Shown: positions 35,500 through 44,561, counted from the first letter of the stretch. The stretch is 64,000 nt of DNA from Dongia deserti (GCF_003574735.1 NZ_QORW01000016.1:62001-126000); one strand, 5' to 3'. Numbers and translations: made by a program. The notes: generated from the sequence alone by a model not told the origin.

Positions 35500-35771
35500 A
35501 AACTGCGTCCCCCTGGTTTTGAGCTCGCCCACGGCGCGTTGCCAAGTCAATCCCTCGCTTCGGTCTTTATTGTACCGTTGTTATAGCTGTGGCTTCGAGT
35601 GATATAGCTGTGGCCTTGGCTTCGGATGAACGAGTCTGCGTGAAAGCGCACGATGGCAGCGCGGGCCGTCGACACCGCACTGCTGAAAAGTGCAATACCG
35701 GGCCTACAGCATGCGTAGCGGCGATCGCGGGATGCCGCTGCTCAGCAATATCGACGAGCCGGCATAGCGCT

Positions 35772-36101
35772 CTACTTCGGCATCTCCGCCTTGATCTGGA
35801 TCTGCGAGTACCAGGCCGAGACGTTCTCCATGTCCTCATCCTTCATGGACTGGGCGATGATGGACATCTGTTCGTGCTTGCGCTCGCCGGATTTGAACGC
35901 CTTCAGCTGACGCATGAGGTATTCGACGTTCTCGCCGGCCAAGTGAGGCGCATCGGGGACCTTGGCGATGCCGTCCAGACCGTGGCAGACGGCGCAGGTG
36001 CCCTGGGCCACCTTCTTGCCGGCGGCGGGATCGGCGGCGAGCGCGGTATTGGCCGAGACAGCGGCGATAAGCGCCGCGACCGAAACGACGAAGGGCTTCA
36101 T
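35772..36101 (-). CDS. Class I cytochrome c
   Basis: A periplasmic protein of 109 residues with a signal peptide (cleaved after ALA, residue 22). The heme-binding motif CAVCH is at 36-40, and a distal methionine, probably M79 in QMSIIAQSM, is in place. The length fits a small cytochrome c-553 or c-4 half. It follows a PQQ-type dehydrogenase by 61 bases on the same strand and is probably its electron acceptor. Heme attachment would need the Ccm proteins encoded in this window. A degenerate fragment of the same gene is at 33479-33572. Confidence 0.9.
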   Translation of the reverse strand: MKPFVVSVAALIAAVSANTALAADPAAGKKVAQGTCAVCHGLDGIAKVPDAPHLAGENVEYLMRQLKAFKSGERKHEQMSIIAQSMKDEDMENVSAWYSQIQIKAEMPK

Positions 36102-36162
36102 CGACTAGAACTCCGAAGGAAAGAGGGCCGCGGGTAAACGGAGACCCGCGGCCCGAACCCAC

Positions 36163-37437
36163 TCACTGGCTGTAGGAGATGCGATACACCGCTCCGGCGA
36201 AGTCGTCGGAGACCAGGATCGAGCCGTCGCGTAGCTGCGCGATGTCGACCGGCCGGCCGATATATTCGCCGTCCTGGGTCAGCCAGCCGGCGGCGAACTC
36301 CTCCTGCTCGCCCGCGGCGGTGCCATCATCATTGAGCGGCGTGAACAGCACGCGCGCGCCGACCGGCACCGTGCGGTTCCACGAGCCGTGCTGGGCGGTG
36401 AACACGCCCTTCTTGTATTTGGCCGGGAACTTGTTGCCGGTATAGAACAAGAGGCCGAGGTCGGCGGCATGCGCCGCCGTCTCCACCACCGGCGCCACCG
36501 TCTCGGCCGGCGCTTCCATGTCCTTGTAGTCGGGAATCCGCACGCCGCCGTTGAGATACGGGAAGCCGAAATGCTGCCCCGGCCCGGTGATGCGGTTGAG
36601 CTCGCCCGGCGGCGTGTCGTCGCCGAGCCCGTCGACCTGGTTGTCGTTGCTCCACAGCTCGCCGGTGGTCGGATGGAAGTCCATGCCGACCGGATTGCGG
36701 TGGCCGATCGAGTAGACCTCCTTCTCGCTGCCGTCCTGGTTCATGCGGATGATGCCGCCGATGCCGACCTTCTCATAGAGCTCCACCTTTTCCTTCGGTT
36801 GCACGTTGTAGGGCTGGCCGAGCTGCACGTAGAGCTTCTTGTCCGGCCCGATCCGGCATACGCGCGCGGTGTGGTTGAAGCTCTCCTCCTCCTTGGGGAT
36901 GAGCTCGCCCTGCTTCACCACTTCGCCGACCGCGATGTCCGGGCTCTCATAGAAGAACTCGGCCGCCGGGAAGACGAGGATGCGGTTGCGCTCCGCGATG
37001 TAGAGGAAGCCGTCCCTCGAGAAGCACGGCCCGTTCGGAATGTCGAAGGCGAGCGAGGGGGCGAAGCGCTTCACCTCGTCCGCCACCCCGTCTTTGTTGC
37101 GGTCGGTCATCGCCCACATTGCGTCCTTGCGCGTGCCGACAAAAGTGACGACGCCCTGCGGCCCGACCGCCATGTGGCGCGCATCCGGCACCACGGCATA
37201 GAGATTGATCTTGAACCCGGGCGGCAGCTTGATGCGCTCCAGGTTCTTGCGCAGCTGTGCCGCGTATTCGTCATTCTGCGGAACCGGCTGGAACGCCTCC
37301 ATCGGCGTGCCGGTCGATTGCATGGCGCTCAGTTTCTGGAGATTCTCGGTCGGCACCGTCTGCGCCTGTTGAGCGTGAGCCAGCCCCGCAAAGGCCACCG
37401 CGCCAGCCGCGATGGACGAAAGCAACAAATTCCTCAT
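36163..37437 (-). CDS. PQQ-dependent sugar/sorbosone dehydrogenase family protein
   Basis: A periplasmic six-bladed beta-propeller of 424 residues with a signal peptide ending AHA (about residue 22). LPPGFKINLYA and DARHMAVGPQGVVTFVGTR open the first blade, and IGHRNPVGMDFHPTTGELWSND is the conserved blade of the soluble glucose/sorbosone dehydrogenase (GSDH) fold. Members oxidise sugars or other alcohols with PQQ as cofactor. No PQQ synthesis genes are in the window. GGAGGAG precedes ATG 37437. It is followed by the cytochrome c gene. Confidence 0.87.
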   Translation of the reverse strand: MRNLLLSSIAAGAVAFAGLAHAQQAQTVPTENLQKLSAMQSTGTPMEAFQPVPQNDEYAAQLRKNLERIKLPPGFKINLYAVVPDARHMAVGPQGVVTFVGTRKDAMWAMTDRNKDGVADEVKRFAPSLAFDIPNGPCFSRDGFLYIAERNRILVFPAAEFFYESPDIAVGEVVKQGELIPKEEESFNHTARVCRIGPDKKLYVQLGQPYNVQPKEKVELYEKVGIGGIIRMNQDGSEKEVYSIGHRNPVGMDFHPTTGELWSNDNQVDGLGDDTPPGELNRITGPGQHFGFPYLNGGVRIPDYKDMEAPAETVAPVVETAAHAADLGLLFYTGNKFPAKYKKGVFTAQHGSWNRTVPVGARVLFTPLNDDGTAAGEQEEFAAGWLTQDGEYIGRPVDIAQLRDGSILVSDDFAGAVYRISYSQ

Positions 37438-37530
37438 TTGCTCCTCCCATTGTTCGTTGTCGCGCCCTCGTTACCCTCCCCCATGAAAACGCTATCACGA
37501 GAAACCGGCTGTCGCCTATTGATCTGACGA

Positions 37531-37556
37531 CCATGCAGTACGCCAGTACTGCATGG
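37531..37556. promoter_or_regulatory. Perfect 10-base inverted repeat upstream of the dehydrogenase
   Basis: CCATGCAGTA (37531-37540) and TACTGCATGG (37547-37556) are exact inverted copies around a six-base loop. It lies about 95 bases upstream of the dehydrogenase start. The size and symmetry fit an operator for a dimeric regulator. Confidence 0.6.
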
Positions 37557-37641
37557 ACCAATCAGTGAATTGGCTCCATGGCTGCAGCCCGGCGTGCGGA
37601 CGGCCACGTCGGGCTGATGCTCGGCGGACGCGCCCGAGCGC

Positions 37642-38607
37642 CTACGACGTGATACCGGCCTGCTGTAGCGAGCTATCGACGTAGAGGTCCACCTGCTGGC
37701 CCTTCACCGTCGCCTGGTAATGGAGGAAATCATGTCCATCGGCCTGGACCGTACCAACCTCGGTCCAAGCTTTGCTCGCGCTGTCCACCGAGGAGGTGTT
37801 GGGCGATGGAATAGTGTCGAAACCGCCAGTGAAGTAACCCGTGACATAGAGCGCGTTGCTCTCGTCAGAAAAGTTCAGGACATCCAGCGGCTCGACGAAC
37901 AGCGTGGTGCCCACACAATGGCTAAGACCGATCGCTTCGATTCCTGTTGTGGCCCCTGCTAACAAATCAAGGTTGGCAATGACGGCGCCGTCCACCTGCA
38001 GCTCCAGCCGGTCGAAGCCGGGGCCGCCATCGAGCAAGTTCATCTGCACTGCATCTGGGATATCGAAGGCGAACAACTGGTCGTTACCGTTCCCGCCATA
38101 GAACCAATCGGGACCAGAGACCTCGAAGACATCGCCGCCGTAGTTCCTGAACTCATCGAAAATGTCGTTCCCGTCACCGCCGTGGAGCGTATCCTCGCCC
38201 TTGCCGCTCTCAAGATAGTCATCGCCGGCCTCGCCATACATGAGGTCATTGCCACTCCATCCGGCGGCCTCGTCATCCCCGTCTCCTCCGTAGAACTTGT
38301 CATCTCCCCCATGGAGATTGGCAAAATCATTCCCGTCCTCACCGAAGACATGGTCGCTGCCGCCAAGAGTGGTCACCTCGTCGTTGCCGCTCCCGCCCTC
38401 GATCCAGTTGTTACCTTCGTCTCCCCAAATGACATCGTCGCCGCCCTTGCCGTCGATGATGTCGGCGCCAATCCCACCGAAAAGCTCATCATCCTTGTCA
38501 GTCCCGATCTGGGTGTAGAACGGCCAATGCAAGGCAGCTGGATTAAACACGAGGTGGCCCTTGTTCAGCAAAGCCAAACGGAAACTGTAAATATCCCGCA
38601 GTGCCAT
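37642..38607 (-). CDS. RTX (hemolysin-type) calcium-binding repeat protein
   Basis: A protein of 321 residues without a signal peptide. After about 35 residues it carries a row of GGxGxDxUx nonapeptides (for example [31 protein letters not shown]) at about 40-165, which fold into a calcium-binding beta-roll. A C-terminal domain of about 140 residues follows, starting [13 protein letters not shown] and ending [17 protein letters not shown] proteins leave the cell by type I secretion with an uncleaved C-terminal signal; no TolC, ABC or MFP genes are near. AGGAGGCGACA precedes the ATG. It is a paralogue of the next gene. Confidence 0.88.
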   Translation of the reverse strand: MALRDIYSFRLALLNKGHLVFNPAALHWPFYTQIGTDKDDELFGGIGADIIDGKGGDDVIWGDEGNNWIEGGSGNDEVTTLGGSDHVFGEDGNDFANLHGGDDKFYGGDGDDEAAGWSGNDLMYGEAGDDYLESGKGEDTLHGGDGNDIFDEFRNYGGDVFEVSGPDWFYGGNGNDQLFAFDIPDAVQMNLLDGGPGFDRLELQVDGAVIANLDLLAGATTGIEAIGLSHCVGTTLFVEPLDVLNFSDESNALYVTGYFTGGFDTIPSPNTSSVDSASKAWTEVGTVQADGHDFLHYQATVKGQQVDLYVDSSLQQAGITS

Positions 38608-38760
38608 TGTCGCCTCCTGGAATGGAGCCCCGGTGGGGCGCTCGCAACAGCTGAAAGACTATATCCTTGGCGACCGAAGGAGGATGACGATCGTCACGAC
38701 GCATGCGAAGGTCATCGCTTTGTCTCAGCTAATCGCAGGAACAAAACGTGCGCGAGAAGG

Positions 38761-38787
38761 AAAAAAACCGGCGTGTGCGACACGCCG
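38761..38787 (-). terminator. Intrinsic terminator of the upstream RTX gene
   Basis: CCGGCGTGT and ACACGCCGG form a perfect nine-base stem with a GCG loop (38767-38787), followed on the minus strand by six T residues. It lies after the stop codon of the 38840 gene, so the two RTX genes are transcribed separately at least in part. Confidence 0.85.
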
Positions 38788-38839
38788 GGTGTGATGTTTG
38801 GAAAGATTGCGCGGCGAATTATTGGCTGCCGAGCAGGCG

Positions 38840-39832
38840 TTAGACCGTCAGGTCGCTCTGCTGCAGCCAAGTGTCGACGTAGAGATCTACCTGCTGGCCG
38901 TTGACCGTCGCCTGGTAGTGGGTGAACTCATTGTTGTAGGCCTGCACCGTGCCGACCGCGGTCCAGCCGCCAACCGTGCTGTCGATCTTGCAGTTGTTCA
39001 CTGCGAAAAAGCTGTCGTGGCCGCCGGTAATATAGAGCGTGTTGCTGTCGTCGGAAAAGTCCAGTACGTCCGCCGGATTGACGATCAAGGTGGTATCGAG
39101 GTCGTGGCTGAGGCCGATCGCCTCGATGCCTTCGGTGAATCCGGCCAGCATGCCCAGATTGGAGATCACGGCTTCGTCTGAAACCAGCTCCAGCCGGTCG
39201 AAGCCGGCGCCGCCGTCGATCGCATTCATGGCGAGCGCGTCCTCGACCCCGGCCGCGAACAGCTGGTCGTCCCCGTCGCCGCCATAGAACGAGTCGTGAC
39301 CTGGGCTGCCGTCGAACTCCTTAGTGTCATCCAGGACATCGTTGCCGGCTCCGCCATAGAGTTTGTCTTCGCCTGTGCCACCCTCGAGATTGTCGTTGCC
39401 GTCGCCTCCGTAGAGGGTGTCGTTGCCTTCTGCGCCGCCGAACCCGTCATCGCCGGATTCGCCGTAGATCACGTCATCGCCTGCGTCGCCCCATCCCGCG
39501 TCGGAGCCGATTCCCCCATACATCGTGTCATTACCCCAGCCGCCGTTCAGATAGTCATCTCCTTCCTCGCCGAAGAGATGATCATCGCCGCCATCGCCGT
39601 TCAGCAGATCATTGCTGCGGCCGCCAAGGATCCAGTCGTTGCCGTTCCCACCCGAGACCGCATCCTCGCCGCCCTTGGCGTTGATAATGTCATGACGGCG
39701 CGTGCCGAAGATGATGTCGTCGTTGTGCGTACCGAGAATCGTGAAGGGCACCACCGGCGCACCCGGGCTGATGATGTGTGTCGCGGCCTTGAGGAAACTG
39801 GGCGGCCACTCGTAAAGAACCTTGCGGACCAT
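38840..39832 (-). CDS. Second RTX calcium-binding repeat protein
   Basis: A protein of 330 residues built like its neighbour: a start region, eight or so RTX nonapeptides (GGNGNDWILG, GGDGDDHLFG, GGDGNDNLEG, GGAGNDVLDD), a [15 protein letters not shown] block, and the same C-terminal domain with GFDRLELVSDEAVISNLGMLAG and [10 protein letters not shown]. The repeats are more regular than in the paralogue. The tail ends in WLQQSDLTV, which may be the type I export signal. A perfect AAGGAGGT ribosome binding site precedes ATG 39832. The region 39833-40083 upstream holds no gene that I can support. Confidence 0.88.
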   Translation of the reverse strand: MVRKVLYEWPPSFLKAATHIISPGAPVVPFTILGTHNDDIIFGTRRHDIINAKGGEDAVSGGNGNDWILGGRSNDLLNGDGGDDHLFGEEGDDYLNGGWGNDTMYGGIGSDAGWGDAGDDVIYGESGDDGFGGAEGNDTLYGGDGNDNLEGGTGEDKLYGGAGNDVLDDTKEFDGSPGHDSFYGGDGDDQLFAAGVEDALAMNAIDGGAGFDRLELVSDEAVISNLGMLAGFTEGIEAIGLSHDLDTTLIVNPADVLDFSDDSNTLYITGGHDSFFAVNNCKIDSTVGGWTAVGTVQAYNNEFTHYQATVNGQQVDLYVDTWLQQSDLTV

Positions 39833-40083
39833 ATGAACCTCCTTAATAGAGATTGACGCCTACGCCGCTTGCGTGGCGCGGTGCCAAGTCAGGTGGGAGG
39901 GTTTGCGCCGAAGGCACGTGACAGCGATCACGGAGGCCTCAAAGGTCCCGCGCTACCTACACTCCAGTCGCAAGGTTGGGAAACTTGCAGGCAAGGCAAT
40001 GACCCTGCCGCGCAAGTGGAGCGCCCGATGGGGGCGGCAAATTGAGCGTTTGGGCGGCATATGCGTCCTGTTCTGGAGGCTTC

Positions 40084-41022
40084 TTATGCGCTCGCGACTT
40101 CCAGCTTTGCGACATCCGAGGAATGGAGCTTCAGCCGCGCCGAACCAACGAGGTCCGCGAGCTGCTTCGGGTTGGTGGCGCTGGCGATCGGCGCCGTCAC
40201 CCTAGTCATCAGCCAGGCGAGGGCGACCTGGGCCGGCGTGGCCTCGGAGCGCGCAGCGATTTGGTCCAGCGTCGCCAGCACCTTGAAGCCGCGCTCGTTC
40301 AGATACTGTTCGACATCCTCGCCGCGCGGGCTCTGCTTGAGGTCGGCCTTGCTGCGGTACTTGCCGGTGAGGAACCCGGAGGCGAGGCCGAAATAGGGGA
40401 TGACGCCGATGTCGTGCCGCGTGCACAGGGGCGCCAGCTCCCGCTCGAAATCGCGCACCATCAGATTGTATTCCGGCTGCAGCGTCTCATAGCGCGGCAG
40501 GCCGTGCTTTGCGCTCGCCTCGAGCGATTCGGCGAGGCGTTCCGCGGTGAAGTTGGAGGCGCCGATCGCCCGCACCTTGCCGGCCTTGATCAGGGCGCTA
40601 TAGGCCTCCAGCGTTTCCTCGGGTCGCGTGTCCGGATCATCGCGATGCGACTGGTAGAGATCGATATACTCGGTGCCGAGCCGGCGTAGCGAATCCTCGA
40701 CCGCGCGCGTGATGTAGGCCTTGGAGAGGCCCGTCTTGCCCGGCCCCATCTCCGATCCGACCTTGGTCGCGATGATCACGTCATCGCGCTTGCCGCGCCG
40801 CCTCAGCCAATCTCCGATGATGATTTCGGATTCCCCGCCGTGATGGCCGGGCGCCCACTTCGAATAGACGTCGGCCGTGTCGACGAAGTTGAAGCCGGCA
40901 TCGATGAAGGCGTCGAGCAGCTTGAAACTCATCGCCTCATCCGCCGTCCAGCCGAACACATTGCCGCCGAGACACAGCGGCGCGACGTAGAGATCGGATT
41001 TTCCCAGCCGACGCTTTTCCAT
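40084..41022 (-). CDS. Aldo/keto reductase
   Basis: A cytoplasmic TIM-barrel enzyme of 312 residues. LGGNVFGW, the catalytic aspartate and tyrosine in FVDTADVYSKW, the lysine in IATKVGSEMG and the histidine region YQSHRDDPDT form the usual tetrad. FKVLATLDQIAARSEATPAQVALAWL binds NADPH. The pattern matches the AKR11/AKR13-like group of oxidoreductases. The ribosome binding site is AGGAAAAACAA. Single gene. Confidence 0.92.
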   Translation of the reverse strand: MEKRRLGKSDLYVAPLCLGGNVFGWTADEAMSFKLLDAFIDAGFNFVDTADVYSKWAPGHHGGESEIIIGDWLRRRGKRDDVIIATKVGSEMGPGKTGLSKAYITRAVEDSLRRLGTEYIDLYQSHRDDPDTRPEETLEAYSALIKAGKVRAIGASNFTAERLAESLEASAKHGLPRYETLQPEYNLMVRDFERELAPLCTRHDIGVIPYFGLASGFLTGKYRSKADLKQSPRGEDVEQYLNERGFKVLATLDQIAARSEATPAQVALAWLMTRVTAPIASATNPKQLADLVGSARLKLHSSDVAKLEVASA

Positions 41023-41055
41023 TTGTTTTTCCTATCGCGTGATGAATCCGTCGTA

Positions 41056-41142
41056 TCCCGTCACCTGGCGTTGAGCCCGTGTCCATTCCACAGTCGCACG
41101 TGCGACTGAACCATGGATCCCAGCTCAAGGCCGGGCTGACAG
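41056..41142. repeat. Dispersed intergenic palindrome copy
   Basis: A degenerate copy of the CTGTCACCC...GGGTGACAG family, with the core replaced by a perfect 18-base palindrome, CAGTCGCAC-GTGCGACTG (41091-41108). Lies between the aldo/keto reductase and GST genes. Confidence 0.6.
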
Positions 41143-41178
41143 CGGAATGGTAGCACCTGCGTGACTCGGGCAGTAGCA

Positions 41179-41808
41179 TCAACCCGCGTTCCTCTTCCAC
41201 ACGTCGCGCAGCGCATCCATCTCCGATACACGCGCGGCGATGGCGGCGAGTGCCGGACATTCCCGTTTGAACCAGTCCGGCCCCGGCCGCCACATGTTCA
41301 TCACCGCGACATAGAGATCGAGCGCGGAGAAGCGATCGCCCAGCACCCACGGCTTGCACGGACTCTGTGCCGCGAAGTAGCGCCACAGCGCCTTGCGATG
41401 CTCGTCCGTCGCCTGGCGCAGATGTCTGCCGGATGCCTCGTCGTGCGCCCAACGCGACGGGTCGTCGCCGTAAGTGAAGGTCGGATAGATCGCCGCGACA
41501 ATGAAAATGAGCCAGCGCAAGAACATCGGCCGCGTCGGATCCTGAGCCCGCGGCGTCAGCTGAGCATCCGGTGCTTCGTCCGCCAAGTGCAGGATGATGG
41601 CCGCGCTCTCCGTCATGGCGCGCCCATCGGGCAGCAACAGGGTCGGCACCTGCCCCAGCGGGTTGAGTGAGAGCAGCCGGTCACGCTGCGGCCCCGGCTC
41701 GAGATAGGGGATCATCTCCACGTCGTATGGCAGTCTCGACACGGCGAGTGCCGCCTCCACGATCATCGACCCCGCGGCTTTAGAGGCGATCAGATGATAG
41801 TTGTTCAT
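41179..41808 (-). CDS. Glutathione S-transferase family protein
   Basis: A protein of 209 residues with a thioredoxin-like N-terminus (YHLIASKAAGSMIVEAAL), cis-proline loop GQVPTLLLPDG and ESAAIILHLAD. The SKAAGS region in place of the usual SPYC/S motif means that the catalytic residue is not obvious. The helical domain contains a FLRWLIFIVAAIYPTFTYGDD motif. I chose ATG 41808 over a longer reading frame. The third GST in this window. Confidence 0.85.
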   Translation of the reverse strand: MNNYHLIASKAAGSMIVEAALAVSRLPYDVEMIPYLEPGPQRDRLLSLNPLGQVPTLLLPDGRAMTESAAIILHLADEAPDAQLTPRAQDPTRPMFLRWLIFIVAAIYPTFTYGDDPSRWAHDEASGRHLRQATDEHRKALWRYFAAQSPCKPWVLGDRFSALDLYVAVMNMWRPGPDWFKRECPALAAIAARVSEMDALRDVWKRNAG

Positions 41809-41832
41809 ATCCAATACCCCTTCGTCTGTTTC

Positions 41833-41861
41833 GTCATGACCGTGCCTGGCACGACCATGAC
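41833..41861. repeat. Short palindrome of the GTCATG type
   Basis: GTCATGACCGTGCCTGGCAC... and its inverted arm GGCACGACCATGAC fold into a hairpin. It resembles the right half of the element at 50406-50506. It lies directly before the GST gene and after the Lrp gene. Confidence 0.5.
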
Positions 41862-41893
41862 GGAGAAGAGAGAACAACCTCGTCGTACCTTCA

Positions 41894-42331
41894 TCACCGC
41901 CGATTGAAATGCCGTTTCAGGATGACCGAGGTCTCTATCGCCTCGACGTCGTCGAGAGCGGCGATCGCGCTGCGTACTTCCTGCAAGCGGGTCATGCTGT
42001 CAGCCACCACCTCGACGAGGCCGTCGGTCTCGCCGGCCACCGAATCGAACACCACGACTTCCGGGATCTTGCGCAGATAAGGCGCAAGGTCGTCACACAC
42101 CGCCTGTCTGGTCTTGATGATGAAATAGGCGGCGACCCTCCCCTCCGCCGGGTCGTTGCGCCGGATCGTGTAGCCGGCCAGCACGCCGTCGCGCTCCAGC
42201 CGCGCCAGCCGCTCCTGCGCCGCGGAGCGCGACAAGCCGATGCGACGCGCCAGCTCTTTCACGCTCTGCCGCGCATTCTCGGCAAGAAGCGTCAGGATCT
42301 GCTGATCGGTCTGGTCCAGTTTACGGGCCAT
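41894..42331 (-). CDS. Lrp/AsnC family transcriptional regulator
   Basis: A regulator of 145 residues. The N-terminal helix-turn-helix reads LDQTDQQILTLLAENARQSVKELARRIGLSRSAAQERLARLE, and the C-terminal RAM domain has VFDSVAGETDGLVEVVADS. These proteins form octamers and answer to amino acids. ATG 42331 was chosen. It diverges from the cupin gene, with 98 bases between the start codons. Confidence 0.93.
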   Translation of the reverse strand: MARKLDQTDQQILTLLAENARQSVKELARRIGLSRSAAQERLARLERDGVLAGYTIRRNDPAEGRVAAYFIIKTRQAVCDDLAPYLRKIPEVVVFDSVAGETDGLVEVVADSMTRLQEVRSAIAALDDVEAIETSVILKRHFNRR

Positions 42332-42429
42332 TGTCCCCAAGGAAAGCGTTGCGAAGCGCGTCACAATGCCGGTCGGTTCACGACAGAATGACGATACAGG
42401 CCGTTTGACTTCACTGCTAGACCTCGCTC

Positions 42430-42741
42430 ATGAACTTCATGAGACCAAGCGACTTTATCACCACCAAAGCCTGGGATGCCTTGCCGATCGCCGAGATCGA
42501 AGGCGCGACCGTTCGTCTGCATTGGACCGACCGCCCTTATATCTGGCACGTCAATGATGGCGCTGAGGTGTTCGTCGTGCTCGAGGGTGCGGTCACCATG
42601 CATTACCGCCGCGGCGGCCAGGAATATCGGCGCGCGATGCGAGCCGGCGACATCTGTCATGCCGAGCCTGGCGACGAGCACGTCGCGCACCCTGACGGTC
42701 CCGCGCACATCCTGGTGATCGAGAAGAAGGGCAGCGTCTAG
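42430..42741 (+). CDS. Cupin domain protein
   Basis: A small protein of 103 residues with one cupin barrel. VNDGAEVFVVLEGAVTMHYR is motif 1, missing one of the usual histidines, and AEPGDEHVAHP resembles motif 2. The metal site may be incomplete. The N-terminus (MRPSDFITTKAWDALPIAEIEG) fits cupins found next to Lrp-type regulators. It may be controlled by the divergent regulator. The stop codon touches that of the converging methyltransferase gene. Confidence 0.85.
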   Translation: MNFMRPSDFITTKAWDALPIAEIEGATVRLHWTDRPYIWHVNDGAEVFVVLEGAVTMHYRRGGQEYRRAMRAGDICHAEPGDEHVAHPDGPAHILVIEKKGSV

Positions 42742-43989
42742 TTAGCGCGTCAGGAACAAGCGGTTCAGCTTGTTGAAAGTCGCGTAGACTCTGTCGAACG
42801 CAGGCTTGAATGCACCCCAGCTCTTCAGGTCACCGACCGCACCGGCGACGGCCTGATGGATCGCCGCGATCGTGCGTTTGCCGTCGATCGCTCCCAGAAT
42901 GTCGGCGGCATGCAGGGGAACCTGAAAGCGCACCTCGAGCCCGTCGATCGTGACTTTTAGGCTGCTGCGGCCGCGCAGCGAGGCGCCGAGTTCGCTGCTG
43001 TCGGCGCGCAGGACCGGCACCATGGTGGGATCATCCGGCTGCGCGACCGCTGCCCGCGCGCGGTCCCGTCTCACCAGATAGGCGATGTGGCGCTTGAGGT
43101 TGCCGGCGAGTTGCTCCGCGAACCCGGCACGGGCAATCGAATCCAGCCGCTCCAACCGGTGCAGCAAGCCGGCATCGCCGAGATAGCTGGCAGGATCGTA
43201 CCGCCAGGGCTCGATGAAAGCCGTGATCTCCAGCCCGGCACCGCGCACCAGTTCCGCCAACTCCGCGACGGTATAGGCTCGGTCCTGGGCATGCAGCAGC
43301 AGATCGTGCAAACCCGCATCGCCGCCGGCCAGATGATCGCCGATCGCCGGATTGCGCCGCAGCCAGTTGGTGACCGGCAATTGCTTCAGCAGGTCACGCG
43401 CGGTCGCGAGCTGCGCCGTCGACGTCAAGGCTGGCGCGGGCGCGTAGGCAGCGAGCGTCTTCAGCATCGCCTGCACAGGATAGACGCCGGTACGTCCGAG
43501 CGTGCCATAGACCATCACGCCCATCCCGCCATCCGGCGCCAGCGCGTCGGTGAGCGCGGCCAGGCCGGCCGGCGGATCGGTCAAATGATGCAGCACGCCG
43601 CAGCAGTCGATGTAGTCAAACTGGCCCAGATCGAGCGTGGGCAGATCGAGCAGCGAGCCCGTCACGAAGGTGATGGTGTTGAGACTGCGCACCCGCGCAC
43701 GCCCTTCTGCGATGGCGCGCGAGGCCTTGGACAGATCAAGATAGACGATCTCCGCCGGGCAGCCTTTGTCGCGCAAGTGCTGCGCCAGCATGATGAGGCC
43801 GTCGCCGGTGCCGCCGCCCGCCACCAGAGCCCGGAACGGTTTCGAGAAGTCGCGTGCGCCGGCGAACAGATAGTGATTGAGCTCCAGCAGATGGCTGGGC
43901 GAGCCTTCGATCAGCCGTTGCGCCTCGTCGCGCGGGTCGCGCGCGGGATAGGGTAGGAGCTCATATTGCTGTCGGACCGGATCGGACAT
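42742..43989 (-). CDS. Class I SAM-dependent methyltransferase
   Basis: A protein of 415 residues. The AdoMet loop is ALVAGGGTGDG at 54-64, with the acidic residue of motif II in YLDLS (83-87) and LDLPTLDLGQFDYIDCCGVLHHL as motifs III-IV. The N-terminal YELLPYPARDPRDE...NHYLFAG is found in methyltransferases that are often fused to TPR domains. The last 120 residues have no match that I know. Substrate unknown. It follows a hypothetical gene by 25 bases on the same strand. Confidence 0.85.
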   Translation of the reverse strand: MSDPVRQQYELLPYPARDPRDEAQRLIEGSPSHLLELNHYLFAGARDFSKPFRALVAGGGTGDGLIMLAQHLRDKGCPAEIVYLDLSKASRAIAEGRARVRSLNTITFVTGSLLDLPTLDLGQFDYIDCCGVLHHLTDPPAGLAALTDALAPDGGMGVMVYGTLGRTGVYPVQAMLKTLAAYAPAPALTSTAQLATARDLLKQLPVTNWLRRNPAIGDHLAGGDAGLHDLLLHAQDRAYTVAELAELVRGAGLEITAFIEPWRYDPASYLGDAGLLHRLERLDSIARAGFAEQLAGNLKRHIAYLVRRDRARAAVAQPDDPTMVPVLRADSSELGASLRGRSSLKVTIDGLEVRFQVPLHAADILGAIDGKRTIAAIHQAVAGAVGDLKSWGAFKPAFDRVYATFNKLNRLFLTR

Positions 43990-44014
43990 GGGGTGGAGCG
44001 CGCCGGATCGCGCC

Positions 44015-44428
44015 CTAGCGCTCAGCCGTTCCCGTGCGGAACAACTTCGTCGGCTGGGCCTGCACGTTGACGACGAGCACGAGATTGTCGCCGGACACCA
44101 GCAGCGACTTCTTGCCTTCGCGCGGCAAGGGTACATTCACCTTGCGGCAGTAATTGATCATGGCCGCACCGATGATCTCGGCGGAAATCGGCACGGTTTT
44201 GATCTCGCCGCTGGCATCGTCGCGGATCTTGATCTCGACTTGCGTATCGGGTGCTGCGACGATCTCGCAGCCTTCGACCACGCCCGAGGGCAGCGGCTTC
44301 TTGGTGGCGGCGTAGTAGAGCTTCACCGCCATCACCAGCGCATCCTTGCTGAAGGAGATATGGCGCAGCTCGCCCAAAGCCGGCAGGCGTGAGCTCAGGT
44401 CACTCGATTTCGACGGCGATTTTGTCAT
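44015..44428 (-). CDS. Conserved-looking hypothetical protein
   Basis: A protein of 137 residues, hydrophilic with no transmembrane segment. The N-terminal KSPSKSSDLSSR part is disordered. The rest has alternating strands and helices with LVMAVKLYYAATKKPLPSGVVEG and TVPISAEIIGAAMINYCRKV. I do not recognise the family. It lies directly upstream of the methyltransferase, probably in one operon, and may share its function. Confidence 0.6.
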   Translation of the reverse strand: MTKSPSKSSDLSSRLPALGELRHISFSKDALVMAVKLYYAATKKPLPSGVVEGCEIVAAPDTQVEIKIRDDASGEIKTVPISAEIIGAAMINYCRKVNVPLPREGKKSLLVSGDNLVLVVNVQAQPTKLFRTGTAER

Positions 44429-44561
44429 TCGTCCCCTCTACGCCGTGCCTGCCGTCCGGCATCTGCACGGATGAAGCGACTCGGTACCCCCTCGATCCCG
44501 AGTCCAGGGCCAGGGTGCCGCGACATTCATTTGGGAGCAAGGGGGTAGTAGACAGACTTTT

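Noticed and set aside
39296-39856. A plus-strand open reading frame opposite the RTX gene, rich in Ile/Val/Ala
   Set aside because: It is the mirror of the Asp/Gly repeats; regular antisense codons give a false hydrophobic protein.
44423-44535. A further copy of the dispersed palindrome between the SDR and hypothetical genes
   Set aside because: Only scattered words (CCCGAGTCC, GGGTGCCG) resemble the family; no arm could be aligned with confidence.
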